Below are positions 35,881 through 45,030 of a stretch of 64,000 nt of DNA, piece by piece (the stretch's first letter is position 1; the number at the start of each line of letters is the position of its first letter). Made by a program: the position numbers and the translations under genes. The notes beneath the pieces were generated by a model that was not told where the DNA came from, searched no databases, and saw only the letters and a list, made by a program, of their open reading frames with translations. This DNA comes from an uncultured Ruminococcus sp. (lineage in GTDB: Bacteria; Bacillota; Clostridia; Oscillospirales; Acutalibacteraceae): the NCBI GenBank assembly GCA_902776975.1, contig CACYSI010000004.1, positions 1 to 64,000 of the forward strand, read 5' to 3'.

Positions 35881-36336
35881 CTAAGTGTCGAGAAGTGTAA
35901 GAAGCATATTTTTGAATACCGCCGCTCTGAGAGTGTCTCGGTACTGCTGAGGAACGCTCTGATACGCTCTCTCACCTGCCGCGGCGGCTATCAGCCGGGC
36001 TGTCCGCGCGTCGATAACTCCCGTGTCGAGCATATTGTCGACCATTATCTCGGCGGTAGCCTTATCGAGGGCGGAGCCTATCGAGTTGACGATGTGCATT
36101 ATCGCGCCGCTTCTCGTGGTCTTGATCCTCGTGATACGGATATAGCCTCCCCCGCCTCTGCGGGACTCTACGATATAACCCTGCTCGGGAGTGAATCGTG
36201 AAGTGATGACATAGTTTATCTGACTCGGCACACAGCCGAGAGTAGTGGCAAGCTCGTTTCGCTTGATCTCGGCCTCTCCGTCCTGTCGCTCCAGCACATC
36301 CTTGATATACTGAGCTACCAGATCACTCATACGCAT
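35881..36336 (-). CDS. ctsR: Heat-shock repressor CtsR
   Basis: 151 residues. The winged-helix DNA-binding domain carries the temperature-sensing glycine wing RRGGGGYIRI near 60, and the C-terminal dimer domain carries the target of McsB. It represses clp genes at normal temperature and its own operon through the operator at 36537-36553. AGAGG precedes the first ATG at 8 bases; a second ATG two codons later is possible. Confidence 0.95.
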   Translation of the reverse strand: MRMSDLVAQYIKDVLERQDGEAEIKRNELATTLGCVPSQINYVITSRFTPEQGYIVESRRGGGGYIRITRIKTTRSGAIMHIVNSIGSALDKATAEIMVDNMLDTGVIDARTARLIAAAAGERAYQSVPQQYRDTLRAAVFKNMLLTLLDT

Positions 36337-36523
36337 ATATATTACCTCTTTTCATTAGTGGGAGCTGACGCTTCATGGTCTTTTTTCAGAAAGACTATAT
36401 TGCTTTTTTGATAGCGGTTTACCGATATCCGGTAATCAGTGATCGGTGAATAACAACCACCAACTACCAACTATAAACTATAAACTACCAGCCTTCAACT
36501 TGTCCTTCTCTGACCTTGACTAT
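36337..36523. other. Long ctsR leader with ACCAACTA tract
   Basis: About 185 bases separate the ctsR promoter from its start. The stretch holds an inverted pair ACCGAT/ATCGGT (36421-36447) and the ACCAACTA-type tract (36454-36490). I see no gene here; the role of such a long leader is unclear. Confidence 0.5.
36454..36490. repeat. ACCAACTA-type low-complexity tract (copy 1)
   Basis: Tandem near-repeats of ACCAACTA/ATAAACTA. Four similar tracts lie at 49954, 55936, 58605 and 62697, all intergenic and all in the same orientation on the plus strand. Confidence 0.6.
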
Positions 36524-36552
36524 ATTGTAAACTAAAAGTCAAAGAAAGTCAA
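36524..36552 (-). promoter_or_regulatory. ctsR operon promoter
   Basis: TTGACT (36547-36552), 17-base spacer and TACAAT (36524-36529) on the minus strand. The CtsR operator covers its -35 region. Confidence 0.85.
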
Positions 36553-36553
36553 G
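36537..36553. promoter_or_regulatory. CtsR operator (heptad direct repeat)
   Basis: AGTCAAA-GAA-AGTCAAG on the plus strand matches the CtsR box consensus (RGTCAAA-NAN-RGTCAAA) at nearly every position and overlaps the -35 element. A weaker GTCAAGGTC half-site follows the -10 on the minus strand. Confidence 0.85.
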
Positions 36554-36606
36554 GTCTAATTTGATTATTAACAGATTGTTCACAAACTCGTTTATTATTC
36601 TTGCAA

Positions 36607-36639
36607 AGAAAAAAAGACGCTGTACAAATGTACAACGTC
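36607..36639 (-). terminator. Terminator of the amino-acid ABC operon
   Basis: An 11-bp stem (36616-36626 with 36629-36639, one mismatch), followed on the minus strand by a run of T (36607-36615). It ends the importer operon just past its ATPase gene. Confidence 0.85.
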
Positions 36640-36657
36640 CTCTGTATTTTATTTTGT

Positions 36658-37407
36658 TTACAGAACCTTACGCAAAAAGTCCTGTGTACGCTCATTCCGG
36701 GGATTGCCGAAAACCTCTTCGGGTGTGCCCTGCTCGCAGATGATGCCGTCCGCCATGAACAGCACTCTGTCGGAGACCTCGCGGGCGAAGCCCATCTCAT
36801 GGGTCACGACGATCATTGTCATGCCCTCTGCGGCAAGCTCCTTCATGACGTCCAGCACCTCGCCGACCATCTCAGGGTCGAGAGCGGAGGTAGGCTCGTC
36901 AAAGAGCATGATATCGGGGCTCATGGCGAGCGCTCTGGCTATAGCCACGCGCTGCTGCTGTCCGCCCGAAAGCTCTCCGGGATACGAATCCGCTTTATCC
37001 GCGAGTCCTACTCGTCCGAGCAGCTCCATAGCCTTTTTGCGCGCCTCTTCCTTAGTCATCTTCTTAAGGGTGACGGGAGCCATCATGATGTTCTTGATGA
37101 CGGTCATGTTCTGAAACAGATTGAACTGTTGGAACACCATACCGATATTCTCGCGCACCTTATTGATATTCATCTTCTTGTCGGTGATATCAAAGCCGTC
37201 GATGATGATCTCGCCCGAGGTAGCGTCCTCGAGCTTGTTGAGGCATCTCAGAAAGGTCGATTTACCCGAGCCTGAGGGACCGATAACACAGACGACCTCG
37301 CCCTCATATATAGTGGCGTCAATACCGGTGAGCACCTCATTATCATCAAAATACTTATGTAGATTGGTAACGACTACCTTTTTGTTCTCTTTATTAATGT
37401 TCGTCAC
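36658..37407 (-). CDS. Polar amino acid ABC transporter ATPase (GlnQ-like)
   Basis: About 249 residues. Walker [10 protein letters not shown], signature [15 protein letters not shown], Walker [13 protein letters not shown] and H-loop VTHEMGFA, typical of the PAAT family. It powers uptake with the permease and binding protein encoded upstream. I prefer GTG 37407 as start: AGAGAGG lies 10 bases before it. An ATG nine codons upstream would overlap the permease by 41 bases and lacks a site. Confidence 0.9.
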   Translation of the reverse strand: MTNINKENKKVVVTNLHKYFDDNEVLTGIDATIYEGEVVCVIGPSGSGKSTFLRCLNKLEDATSGEIIIDGFDITDKKMNINKVRENIGMVFQQFNLFQNMTVIKNIMMAPVTLKKMTKEEARKKAMELLGRVGLADKADSYPGELSGGQQQRVAIARALAMSPDIMLFDEPTSALDPEMVGEVLDVMKELAAEGMTMIVVTHEMGFAREVSDRVLFMADGIICEQGTPEEVFGNPRNERTQDFLRKVL

Positions 37408-38098
37408 GGTGTCTCTTACCTCTCTTCGCTTCATATTTTAACTTCTTCTCGATGTAGCTCGATACAAGCATGAGGATAGATATGATCAACAGGTACATCA
37501 GCGCTACTACCGCGTAGGTCGCGAAGTATACATATGTACTGCCGACATAGGTCTTAGCCTTGTTGACGATCTCAGCCATACCGATGACCGAAAGGATAGA
37601 GGTATCCTTGATGGTGATGATGAACTGGTTGACCAGCGAGGGGATCGAGAACTTGATTGCCTGAGGCAGCACGACCTTGAGCATGGTCATGCCCTGTGAC
37701 AGACCCAAGGAGCGAGCAGCCTCGCTCTGACCCTTAGGCACAGCCATGATACCGCCGCGGTATATCTCGGCGAGATACGCGCCCGCGTTGAGCGACAGAG
37801 TGATGATACCCGCCGTGAACGCGTCCAAGCGGAAGTCAGGGTTGATCGTAAGCTGTATAAGCTGGGGCAAGCCGAAGAATATCATCAACGCCTGAACCAG
37901 CATAGGTGTGCCGCGAATGATCCAAATATATACGCCTGCTATAGCTCTGAGAACGACGTTCTTGGACATCTTCATCAGACACATGAACAGACCTATGATC
38001 ATACCGATAGCTATAGAAATAACAGATACTCTGACTGTCAGCCAGAGACCGTCAAGAAGCATCGGCAAAGCTTCTTGAAATACTCTTCCGAAATCCAT
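37394..38098 (-). CDS. Polar amino acid ABC transporter permease
   Basis: About 234 residues with about five membrane helices and the PAAT EAA loop [21 protein letters not shown]. It probably works as a homodimer. ATG 38098 is chosen, preceded by AAGG at loose spacing. An upstream GTG (38131) lies inside the hairpin 38124-38153 and has no site. It overlaps the ATPase gene by about 14 bases. Confidence 0.9.
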   Translation of the reverse strand: MDFGRVFQEALPMLLDGLWLTVRVSVISIAIGMIIGLFMCLMKMSKNVVLRAIAGVYIWIIRGTPMLVQALMIFFGLPQLIQLTINPDFRLDAFTAGIITLSLNAGAYLAEIYRGGIMAVPKGQSEAARSLGLSQGMTMLKVVLPQAIKFSIPSLVNQFIITIKDTSILSVIGMAEIVNKAKTYVGSTYVYFATYAVVALMYLLIISILMLVSSYIEKKLKYEAKRGKRHRDEH

Positions 38099-38123
38099 AT
38101 ACTCAACTGCCTTATCGCTGAAA

Positions 38124-38153
38124 ATCAGCACGATAATAGCTTACCGTGCTGAT
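38124..38153 (-). other. Hairpin between binding-protein and permease genes
   Basis: A 9-bp perfect stem ATCAGCACG/CGTGCTGAT (38124-38132 with 38145-38153) in the 100-base gap. It has no T-run. Such hairpins often block 3' exonucleases and keep binding-protein mRNA in excess over permease mRNA. Confidence 0.6.
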
Positions 38154-38198
38154 AATCTATGCGTTATTTTTCAAATATCAATGATCTGGCGTATCGAA

Positions 38199-38996
38199 TC
38201 AATAACCGTACTTAGCAAGGATCTCCTGATACTTGCCGTTCGCCTTGATGTCCTTGAGTCCCGCGTTGAACTTCTCGATCAGCTCGGCGTTCTTGCCCTT
38301 CTGAACAGCAAAGCCGTAGCCCTTGACGTTAGCGGGCGCGTCGGAGATTATCTGGAGCTTGACCTGACCTGTCTTGATAGCGTAGCCGATAACGGAGAAG
38401 TCCTCTACGCAAGCTGCGTCTGTGCCTGTGAGAACCGCCTGATACATATTATCGGAGCCTTCATAGTAGTTAATGGTAAAGCCGTACTGATCCTTGATGG
38501 ACTCAGCGTACTCGCCGCCGACGGTAGATGTCTTAGCGGCTACAGTCTTGCCCTTGAGATCCTCGAGCTTTGTGCCCTCTTTAGCGACGATGACCTGACC
38601 GTCGTCAAAGTAAGGATCTGAGAAGTCAAAGGTAGCCTTGCGCTCGTCGGTGATAGTCATACCGGCGATCATAGCGTCTGCCTGACCGCTCTGTACAGCG
38701 CCCATAGAAGCGTCAAAGCCCTCGTTGTGCATCTCGTACTTGATGCCCTGATCCTCGGCGATGGCTGCCATGATATCCATATCAACACCTACATAAGAGT
38801 TGGAGGCTGTATCAAGATACTCAAAGGGAGCAAAAGCGTTATCCGAATAGATAACATAGGTCTTAGCAGCGTCAGCTTCAGCTGCTTTTGTTGCCTCTGT
38901 AGCAGTGCCGGCGTCCTTCTTAGAGCCGCAGCCCGCGAGCATAGCGACGGAAGCGATCATAGCGATCGTGAGAATAAGTGCCAGTGTCTTTTTCAT
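38199..38996 (-). CDS. Polar amino acid ABC transporter substrate-binding lipoprotein
   Basis: 265 residues. Lipobox LAGC (Cys near 22), a short Thr/Ala linker, then a family 3 solute-binding fold (APFEYLDTASNSYVGVDMDI, DAMIAGMTITDERK.TFDFS, LKGKTVAAKTSTVGGEY). Captures a polar amino acid outside the cell. The exact ligand (glutamine, cystine or other) is not decided by the motifs. First gene of the operon, with a strong promoter at 39064-39092. Confidence 0.92.
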   Translation of the reverse strand: MKKTLALILTIAMIASVAMLAGCGSKKDAGTATEATKAAEADAAKTYVIYSDNAFAPFEYLDTASNSYVGVDMDIMAAIAEDQGIKYEMHNEGFDASMGAVQSGQADAMIAGMTITDERKATFDFSDPYFDDGQVIVAKEGTKLEDLKGKTVAAKTSTVGGEYAESIKDQYGFTINYYEGSDNMYQAVLTGTDAACVEDFSVIGYAIKTGQVKLQIISDAPANVKGYGFAVQKGKNAELIEKFNAGLKDIKANGKYQEILAKYGY

Positions 38997-39063
38997 AGTT
39001 CTTTCTCCTTTTCATTTTAATGATTTATCACGATAAAATCGGTCAAAAAACAATAACACAAAA

Positions 39064-39092
39064 ATTATACACTAACGAGAAATAATTGTCAA
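39064..39092 (-). promoter_or_regulatory. Amino-acid ABC operon promoter
   Basis: Consensus TTGACA (39087-39092), 17-base spacer and TATAAT (39064-39069) on the minus strand. Confidence 0.85.
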
Positions 39093-39145
39093 TAAATTTT
39101 ATACTATATGTAAAAGAGATACAATAAGCATATCGAACGCACAAA

Positions 39146-39171
39146 GCGGCTGCACCGTATGGCACAGCCGC
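39146..39171 (-). terminator. Hairpin past gap
   Basis: An 11-base stem with two mismatches (39146-39156 with 39161-39171) and a GTAT loop, followed on the minus strand by TTTG. It lies about 90 bases after gap and is a probable, rather weak, terminator. Confidence 0.6.
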
Positions 39172-39261
39172 GATTTGGCGATTTATATTGCTTCGGCAAA
39201 CTTGCGTATCAGCCGGATTCTCTGAGTGCCTGTCCGCCTCGGCTCTGAGCGTAATCAGCTA

Positions 39262-40290
39262 TTACAGCTCAGCAAAATACTTGATTGTACGAACCATCTG
39301 AGAGGTGTAGGAGTTCTCGTTGTCATACCAAGAAACAACCTGAACCTCATACAGACCGTCAGCGATCTTAGCTACCATAGTCTGAGTAGCGTCGAACAGC
39401 GAGCCGTATCTCATACCGATAACATCGGAAGATACGATCGGATCCTCGTTGTAGCCGAAGCTGTCGGAAGCGGCAGCCTTCATAGCGGCGTTGATGCCCT
39501 CTACGGTAACGTCGTCGCCCTTAACAACAGCTGTCAGGATAGTTGTAGAACCTGTGGGAACAGGAACACGCTGAGCGGAGCCGATGAGCTTGCCGTTGAG
39601 CTCGGGGATAACCAGACCGATAGCCTTAGCGGCGCCTGTGGAGTTGGGAACGATGTTGGCAGCGCCTGCGCGGGCACGTCTCATGTCGCCCTTTCTGTGA
39701 GGACCGTCAAGGATCATCTGGTCGCCTGTGTAAGCGTGTACTGTGCACATGATACCGCTCTGGATCTCGGCATACTTGTTAAGAGTATCAGCCATGGGAG
39801 CCAGGCAGTTTGTGGTGCAGGAAGCAGCGGAGATGATCTGATCCTCAGCGGTCAGAGTACCCTCGTTTACGCTGAATACGATAGTCTTGAGGTCTTTGCC
39901 CGCGGGAGCGGAGATAACGACCTTCTTAGCGCCTGCGTTGATATGAGCCATGGACTTCTCCTTAGAGCAGTAGAAGCCTGTGCACTCGAGTACAACGTCT
40001 ACGCCGATCTCGCCCCAAGGCAGCTTGGAAGCGTCAGCCTCAGCATAAATGGTGATCTCCTTACCGTCTACGATAATGGAGTTCTCGCCTGCCTCTACAG
40101 TGTGCAGACCCTCGCCGATAACGCCGCAGTAGCCCTTCTGAGCTGTGTCATACTTGAGCAGGTTAGCGAGCATAGCAGGGTTGGTCAGGTCGTTGATCGC
40201 AACTACCTCATAACCCTCGGCACCGAACATCTGACGGAAAGCCAGACGGCCGATACGGCCGAAGCCGTTAATAGCAACTTTTACTGACAT
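39262..40290 (-). CDS. gap: Glyceraldehyde-3-phosphate dehydrogenase
   Basis: 342 residues, typical phosphorylating GAPDH of glycolysis. N-terminal Rossmann [12 protein letters not shown], catalytic Cys in [12 protein letters not shown] (about 155), and the C-terminal [15 protein letters not shown]. Asp in the AINDLTN segment suggests NAD use. AGGAGG precedes the ATG, with its own promoter at 40340-40368; it appears monocistronic. Confidence 0.97.
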   Translation of the reverse strand: MSVKVAINGFGRIGRLAFRQMFGAEGYEVVAINDLTNPAMLANLLKYDTAQKGYCGVIGEGLHTVEAGENSIIVDGKEITIYAEADASKLPWGEIGVDVVLECTGFYCSKEKSMAHINAGAKKVVISAPAGKDLKTIVFSVNEGTLTAEDQIISAASCTTNCLAPMADTLNKYAEIQSGIMCTVHAYTGDQMILDGPHRKGDMRRARAGAANIVPNSTGAAKAIGLVIPELNGKLIGSAQRVPVPTGSTTILTAVVKGDDVTVEGINAAMKAAASDSFGYNEDPIVSSDVIGMRYGSLFDATQTMVAKIADGLYEVQVVSWYDNENSYTSQMVRTIKYFAEL

Positions 40291-40339
40291 ATTAATTCCT
40301 CCTAAGAATTTTATTAAATGTAAATGTTACATCATTGTT

Positions 40340-40368
40340 ATTTTACTACAAACACAGTATTAAATCAA
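40340..40368 (-). promoter_or_regulatory. gap promoter
   Basis: TTGATT (40363-40368), 17-base spacer and TAAAAT (40340-40345) on the minus strand, about 50 bases before gap. Confidence 0.7.
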
Positions 40369-40457
40369 GGTATATTTATGAAATATTTGCTAAATTTTGG
40401 ACTGTGGTTTGCAGTTGAAGACTTTTATGTTTTTTACCCCTTGGATGTAATCGGTGA

Positions 40458-41939
40458 TCAGCCTCTGTACAACTTCTTGGTCTCGTACTTAGGCTCGGTG
40501 GTGAGCAGTATGCCGAGATTCTTCAGAGTACGGGTATCTGTCTCAGAGAGGATAACGCTGGCGTGAGCCTGAGTATCGCGCAGCTTAGGCAGCTGCTGCA
40601 TAGCGAGGCGCGCCGTAGGATTAGTGACAGCCGAGATCGACAGAGCTATCAGTATCTCGTCCGTATGCAGACGTGGATTGACCGAGCCGAAGCTCTCGAC
40701 CTTGAGCCTCTGTATAGGCTCGATGACAGCCGCGTCGATCAGATCGACGCCCTTGGGGATGTTGCCGAGCTGCTTCATGGCGTTGAGCAGCATAGCTGAG
40801 CAGGCTCCGAGAAGATCGGAGGTCTTGCCGGTGACTATACTGCCGTCTGACAGCTCTATAGCCGCCGCGGGGAGCCCTGTCTCTTCTTCTCTTTGCAGCG
40901 AAGCGGCTATGACGGGTCTGTCGTCAGAGCTGAGCTTGTTCTGCTTCATCAGCAGACCGATCTTATACGCCTCGTCGGGAGAGCCGTTTCCCTTAGTCTG
41001 GTTGCAAAGAGCGGTATAATAACGGCGGATGATCTCCTGATTGGCGGCGGCGCAGACAGCGTCGTCATCCACGATACAGTTGCCCGCCATATTTACGCCC
41101 ATATCGGTAGGCGACTTGTAGGGGGAGCTGCCTAAGATGCTCTCGAACATGGTGTTGAGCACCGGGAAGATCTCTATATCACGGTTATAGTTTACCGTGG
41201 TTATATTGTACGCCTCCAGATGGAAGGGATCGATCATATTGACGTCGTTAAGATCGGCGGTAGCCGCCTCATAAGCTACGTTGACCGGATGCTTGAGAGG
41301 CAGGTTCCATATCGGGAAGGTCTCAAACTTAGCGTAGCCCGCCTTGATGCCGCGCTTGTTCTCATGATATAGCTGGCTGAGGCATACAGCCATCTTGCCT
41401 GAGCCGGGGCCCGGAGCCGTTATGACCACAAGACGGCGCGAGGTCTCGATATAATCGTTCTTGCCGTAGCCGTTGTCGCTGACTATAAGCTCGACATCCG
41501 AGGGATAATTAGGAATAGAATAATGATGATAAGCTCTGATGCCGTTCTCGGTCAGACGAGCCTCAAACTTAACGGCGGCAGGCTGATCCGCGAAGCGTGT
41601 CAGCACGACAGAGCCTACATACAGACCTCTGCTGCGGAACACATCAATAAGACGCAGGACGTCGAGATCATATGTGATGCCCAGATCGCCGCGCACCTTG
41701 TTTTTCTCTATATCATCGGCGTTGATGACTATGACGATCTCAGCCTCATCCTTGAGCTGCATGAGCATCTGAAGCTTCGAGTCGGGCTTGAAGCCGGGCA
41801 GGACTCTGGAAGCGTGATAGTCGTCGAAGAGCTTGCCGCCGAACTCAAGGTACAGCTTGTCGCCGAACTGAGCGATCCTGTCACGGATATGTTGACTCTG
41901 CATATCAAGATATTTTTGATTGTCAAAACCTATTTTCAT
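40458..41939 (-). CDS. DUF1846 family protein
   Basis: About 493 residues, full length for DUF1846. A P-loop-like segment APGPGSGKMAVCLSQLYHE lies near 175, followed by conserved blocks (AGYAKFETFPIWNLPLKHPV, PTDMGVNMAGNCIVDD). Members are widespread in Firmicutes; structures are known but no function is established. ATG 41939 follows AGGGGATGG; an earlier frame start has no site. It stands alone between gap and the divergent metalloprotease. Confidence 0.85.
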   Translation of the reverse strand: MKIGFDNQKYLDMQSQHIRDRIAQFGDKLYLEFGGKLFDDYHASRVLPGFKPDSKLQMLMQLKDEAEIVIVINADDIEKNKVRGDLGITYDLDVLRLIDVFRSRGLYVGSVVLTRFADQPAAVKFEARLTENGIRAYHHYSIPNYPSDVELIVSDNGYGKNDYIETSRRLVVITAPGPGSGKMAVCLSQLYHENKRGIKAGYAKFETFPIWNLPLKHPVNVAYEAATADLNDVNMIDPFHLEAYNITTVNYNRDIEIFPVLNTMFESILGSSPYKSPTDMGVNMAGNCIVDDDAVCAAANQEIIRRYYTALCNQTKGNGSPDEAYKIGLLMKQNKLSSDDRPVIAASLQREEETGLPAAAIELSDGSIVTGKTSDLLGACSAMLLNAMKQLGNIPKGVDLIDAAVIEPIQRLKVESFGSVNPRLHTDEILIALSISAVTNPTARLAMQQLPKLRDTQAHASVILSETDTRTLKNLGILLTTEPKYETKKLYRG

Positions 41940-42169
41940 AATACCATCCCCTGTCAAACAAAAATATATAGTTAAATATATCACAAAGTCACTAAGCTAT
42001 AAATATGTAAAAGAAAAAAGATTAATTTTTATATGACTGTAGACGCTTGATAAGATACATGTTAAAATAAAAACGGCATGATCGTCTATGACAAGCATCG
42101 CCGGCATATGAATATCCGATTTACATAACCTAAAAACACCTTTGGATCAACTTACGTTCGGAGACTGCT
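41940..42169. other. Divergent intergenic region
   Basis: AT-rich DNA between the DUF1846 and metalloprotease genes. Several TATA-like hexamers occur, but none pairs with a -35 at proper spacing, so I call no promoter. No small gene seen. Confidence 0.4.
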
Positions 42170-42937
42170 ATGAAACATAAAAATCATAATACCGTCTTGA
42201 TCACAGTCATAGTGATATCTGTAGTGTTCTTTCTGATTTTTGCGGCTTTGATCTCATTCTTCCAGTTCACCTCTATAGGCTACCGAATGAGCGTCCCTTT
42301 CAGAAGCTCATTTGAGAAGATAGACGATAACGTGTATATCAACAAGCTCGATCCCGATGAAAAAGAAGAGATCACGATGATAACCGAGATAATAAACAAG
42401 GCTAAAGAGCGCGCCGCCGATTTTTACGGAGAACTCAAAAGCAGTGAAAACACGGTCATCATCCTTTGTGACAACAAGAATACTCTCGAAAAGCTCGGAG
42501 GAGACCACGATACGCAGACCGCCTTTTTTCCGTCGGTCAAAAACTACATTTCGTTATCCCCGGACTATTTCAATATAAATATCCTTGCGCATGAGCTGAC
42601 TCATGCCGAGCTGCACACAAGGCTCTCTTCCTCAGCTATGAAGAAGCTGCCGGTATGGTTCAATGAAGGGCTCGCGATGCAGAACGATAACCGAAAAACT
42701 TACAACGAGGACGCATGGCGCAAGCTGACAGACGACGGCAAAAAAACGGTTGCGCTTACGGATATGGACGAAGAGTCCGAGTTTTACGCGGGAACGGATA
42801 ACGACAAACTGATGAGATATGTGTGCGCCGGGCACGAGGTCGGCATATGGATGAGCCGGCACGGCAGGCAGGGGCTGCTCGAGCTGATCGACAATCTGAA
42901 CAACGGAGAGGATTTCTACACAGTTTACGCCGAATAA
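42170..42937 (+). CDS. Membrane-anchored zinc metalloprotease (peptidase MA-like)
   Basis: 255 residues. An N-terminal membrane helix (about 9-34), then an extracytoplasmic gluzincin-type domain with the zinc motif HELTHAELH near 143 and the downstream glutamate in WFNEGLAM. This HExxH...E layout fits the peptidase MA-like family, whose substrates are mostly unknown. Length is typical. No clear ribosome binding site was seen before ATG 42170, which lowers confidence in the start but not in the gene. Faces the ABC-2 operon across a shared terminator. Confidence 0.82.
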   Translation: MKHKNHNTVLITVIVISVVFFLIFAALISFFQFTSIGYRMSVPFRSSFEKIDDNVYINKLDPDEKEEITMITEIINKAKERAADFYGELKSSENTVIILCDNKNTLEKLGGDHDTQTAFFPSVKNYISLSPDYFNINILAHELTHAELHTRLSSSAMKKLPVWFNEGLAMQNDNRKTYNEDAWRKLTDDGKKTVALTDMDEESEFYAGTDNDKLMRYVCAGHEVGIWMSRHGRQGLLELIDNLNNGEDFYTVYAE

Positions 42938-42955
42938 TACTATTGATATGCAGAT

Positions 42956-42991
42956 AAAAACGCTGAGCGGATCAAATACCGTTCAGCGTTT
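42956..42991. terminator. Bidirectional terminator between convergent genes
   Basis: A 14-bp stem with one mismatch (42956-42969 with 42978-42991) has A and T runs on both flanks. It serves the metalloprotease on plus and the ABC-2 operon on minus. Confidence 0.85.
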
Positions 42992-43010
42992 TTTACAGGG
43001 AAATTATGAT

Positions 43011-43754
43011 TCAACTTCTCTTTATTTTGATCGAGAATACCGTTACTGCGGCGACAGTTAGCGCCGCGGCGTATCCTATCACCCACCACAGATCCGGGAA
43101 GATCGCCGCGTAGTTACCTGCCGCCGCGGCTCTGGCGGCTGCTACCGCGTGCGAGAACGGTAGGATATCAGCGACCGTTTCAAAAACTCCGCCTACCATA
43201 GATGTATCGAACCAGATGTTTGAGAACCACGCGCTGAGGTTAGTCAGCAGAGCGCCGCAAACGCCACCTACCGCCTTTTCACTCAGCACAGAGCCGAACA
43301 GCAGTCCCAAAGCGATGAACACTACCGCTATAGGTATATTCACGAAAACCGCGAGAAGCAGGTTTATTGAAAACCGCAAGCCGAATATCAGCGCCGCGGC
43401 ATAGCATACTGCCGACTGCACCATCGCCATAGGCAGCATGGGCAGTGTATAACCGAGAATGAACTCGGCGGGACGCAGCGGCGAGGTGAACAGCCTGAGC
43501 ATAAAGCTCGAGGTCCTGTCCTTGGCTATGAGCATAGAGGAAAACAGCGACATAAAACTCAGTCCGAATACCGTGATACCCGGAGCGAGATTCTCTATCT
43601 GAAAGTTGGTCGGTCCGTGGCCCTGAGGTATGCTCTTGTTGATTGCGGAGAGCAGCACGAGCAAAACTATCGGGAACGCTATGCCGAAAATCAGCGTCAG
43701 CATATCCCTCGTGATCTCTTTTGTGTTGCGTGAAGCAAAGGTCATCATTCTCAT
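43011..43754 (-). CDS. ABC-2 type transporter permease
   Basis: 247 residues with about six membrane helices, the pore of an ABC-2 exporter. Its start overlaps the ATPase stop by 4 bases (ATGA), showing coupled translation. The family covers antibiotic, lipid and peptide exporters; substrate not inferable. A small conserved-looking SLFSSMLIAKDRTSSFMLRL segment near 65 matches ABC-2 membrane domains. Confidence 0.88.
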   Translation of the reverse strand: MRMMTFASRNTKEITRDMLTLIFGIAFPIVLLVLLSAINKSIPQGHGPTNFQIENLAPGITVFGLSFMSLFSSMLIAKDRTSSFMLRLFTSPLRPAEFILGYTLPMLPMAMVQSAVCYAAALIFGLRFSINLLLAVFVNIPIAVVFIALGLLFGSVLSEKAVGGVCGALLTNLSAWFSNIWFDTSMVGGVFETVADILPFSHAVAAARAAAAGNYAAIFPDLWWVIGYAAALTVAAVTVFSIKIKRS

Positions 43755-44479
43755 GCCGTGACCTCCTCTGCTATGCTGATAAAGGCTTCTTCAAAATCAT
43801 CCGTACCGGCTTTGGCTTTGAGCTCCGCGGCTGTGCCCTCCGCTCTGAGGACTCCGCGCGCCATTATACCGATTCGGTCCGAAAGACTCTCAGCCTCTTC
43901 CAGATAATGGGTCGTCAGGATCACGGTCATCTTACCTTTGAGCTTTTCGATAAGACTCCAAAGCTCCCTGCGAGCCAAAACATCCAATCCGAGCGTCGGC
44001 TCATCGAGAAAGAGCACCTGAGGGTCGGTGATAAGCGCCATTGCTATGCTCAGCCTGCGCTGCCAGCCTCCCGAGAGAGCAGCCGCCTTGCTGCTGACTA
44101 TGTCCTCCATGCTGAGCTGCTCTATCATCCTATCAGCTTTTTTACGGGCATTTACTTTATCCGCGCCGTAGATACGGGCGATGAACTCGAGGTTCTCGCG
44201 CACGCTCAGTTTAGCGGCTACCGCGGTTTCCTGAGGAGATACGTTGATGACAGCCTTTACCGCGTCAGCCTGAGTGACGATACTATGACCCATTATCTCA
44301 GCGTCGCCCGAGGTGGGGCGTGTCAGGCACGAGAGCATCTTGATCGTGGTAGATTTGCCCGCGCCGTTGACGCCCAGCAGGGCGTACAGCTCGCCCTTAT
44401 GTACCGTAAGGTCAAGTCCGTTTACCGCGGTTTTGTCCTTGTACCTTTTGACAAGACCGCTTGTTTTTATCGCTTCCAT
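43751..44479 (-). CDS. ABC-2 exporter ATPase
   Basis: 242 residues. Walker A GVNGAGKST, signature-like LSGGWQRRLSIAMAL, Walker B VLFLDEPTLGLD and the H-loop LTTHYLEEAE. The signature carries Trp in place of the usual Gln. DrrA/CcmA-type ATPase paired with the permease just downstream. It starts 10 bases after the HTH-AbrB regulator, so regulator, ATPase and permease form one operon. Confidence 0.92.
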   Translation of the reverse strand: MEAIKTSGLVKRYKDKTAVNGLDLTVHKGELYALLGVNGAGKSTTIKMLSCLTRPTSGDAEIMGHSIVTQADAVKAVINVSPQETAVAAKLSVRENLEFIARIYGADKVNARKKADRMIEQLSMEDIVSSKAAALSGGWQRRLSIAMALITDPQVLFLDEPTLGLDVLARRELWSLIEKLKGKMTVILTTHYLEEAESLSDRIGIMARGVLRAEGTAAELKAKAGTDDFEEAFISIAEEVTA

Positions 44480-44489
44480 ATAAACTCCC

Positions 44490-44906
44490 TTATCTCTTCT
44501 GATTTTTGCCGAAAACAGCGCCTAAGTTCACCTTAGCGAGGGCTATGCCGCCCTTGTCGGTGTCGCCCATGACCATCAGCCTGTCTCCGGGGCAGATGCC
44601 GAAAATCTCTCTTGCGTGCTTCGGGATCACTATCTGTCCCCTGTCGCCCACCTTGGTCATGCCGAAGATGTACTTGCCGCCGTTAACATTGTTCACCGTT
44701 TCCTTGCCCTCAAGCGAAAAAAAGACGAGAGTATCGATAGTTATCTCGTAGTATTCGGCTATCTCGCCGCATTTCATAATATCGGGCATGCTTTCGCCGC
44801 TCTCCCATTTCGCTACGCTCTGGCGCGAAACGCCGAAACGCTCGGCAAACGCCTCCTGAGTCAGATTTTCTTGCTTTCTCAGATATTTTATGTTTGAAGA
44901 AATCAT
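44490..44906 (-). CDS. HTH-Xre plus AbrB-type transcriptional regulator
   Basis: About 138 residues. N-terminal Cro/C1 helix-turn-helix (LRKQENLTQEAFAERFGVSRQSVAKWESG) joined to a C-terminal SpoVT/AbrB swapped-hairpin domain (KVGDRGQIVIPKHAREIFGI). Both halves can bind DNA. As first gene of the ABC-2 operon it probably regulates its own transporter. ATG 44906 follows AAAGGA; an earlier in-frame start lacks a site. Promoter at 44930-44958. Confidence 0.88.
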   Translation of the reverse strand: MISSNIKYLRKQENLTQEAFAERFGVSRQSVAKWESGESMPDIMKCGEIAEYYEITIDTLVFFSLEGKETVNNVNGGKYIFGMTKVGDRGQIVIPKHAREIFGICPGDRLMVMGDTDKGGIALAKVNLGAVFGKNQKR

Positions 44907-44929
44907 ATTTTTTATTCCTTTCGTAACAG

Positions 44930-44958
44930 AGTATATCACAGAATAAATGCCGTTTCAA
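44930..44958 (-). promoter_or_regulatory. Promoter of the regulator-ABC-2 operon
   Basis: TTGAAA (44953-44958), 17-base spacer and TATACT (44930-44935) on the minus strand, about 25 bases before the regulator start. Confidence 0.75.
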
Positions 44959-44995
44959 TCAACCGGACTTTGCAAATCATGTTAATAACAGTAGC

Positions 44996-45026
44996 AAAAG
45001 AGCCCTGAAGCTTTTCAAGGCTCTTT
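44996..45026 (-). terminator. uvrA terminator
   Basis: Stem AAAGAGCC/GGCTCTTT extended by TGAA/TTCA (44997-45026) with TTTTG on the minus strand, right after the uvrA stop. Confidence 0.8.
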
Positions 45027-45030
45027 GTTA

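Noticed and set aside
38099..38131. GTG 38131 as permease start
   Set aside because: It is buried in the 38124-38153 hairpin and has no ribosome binding site.
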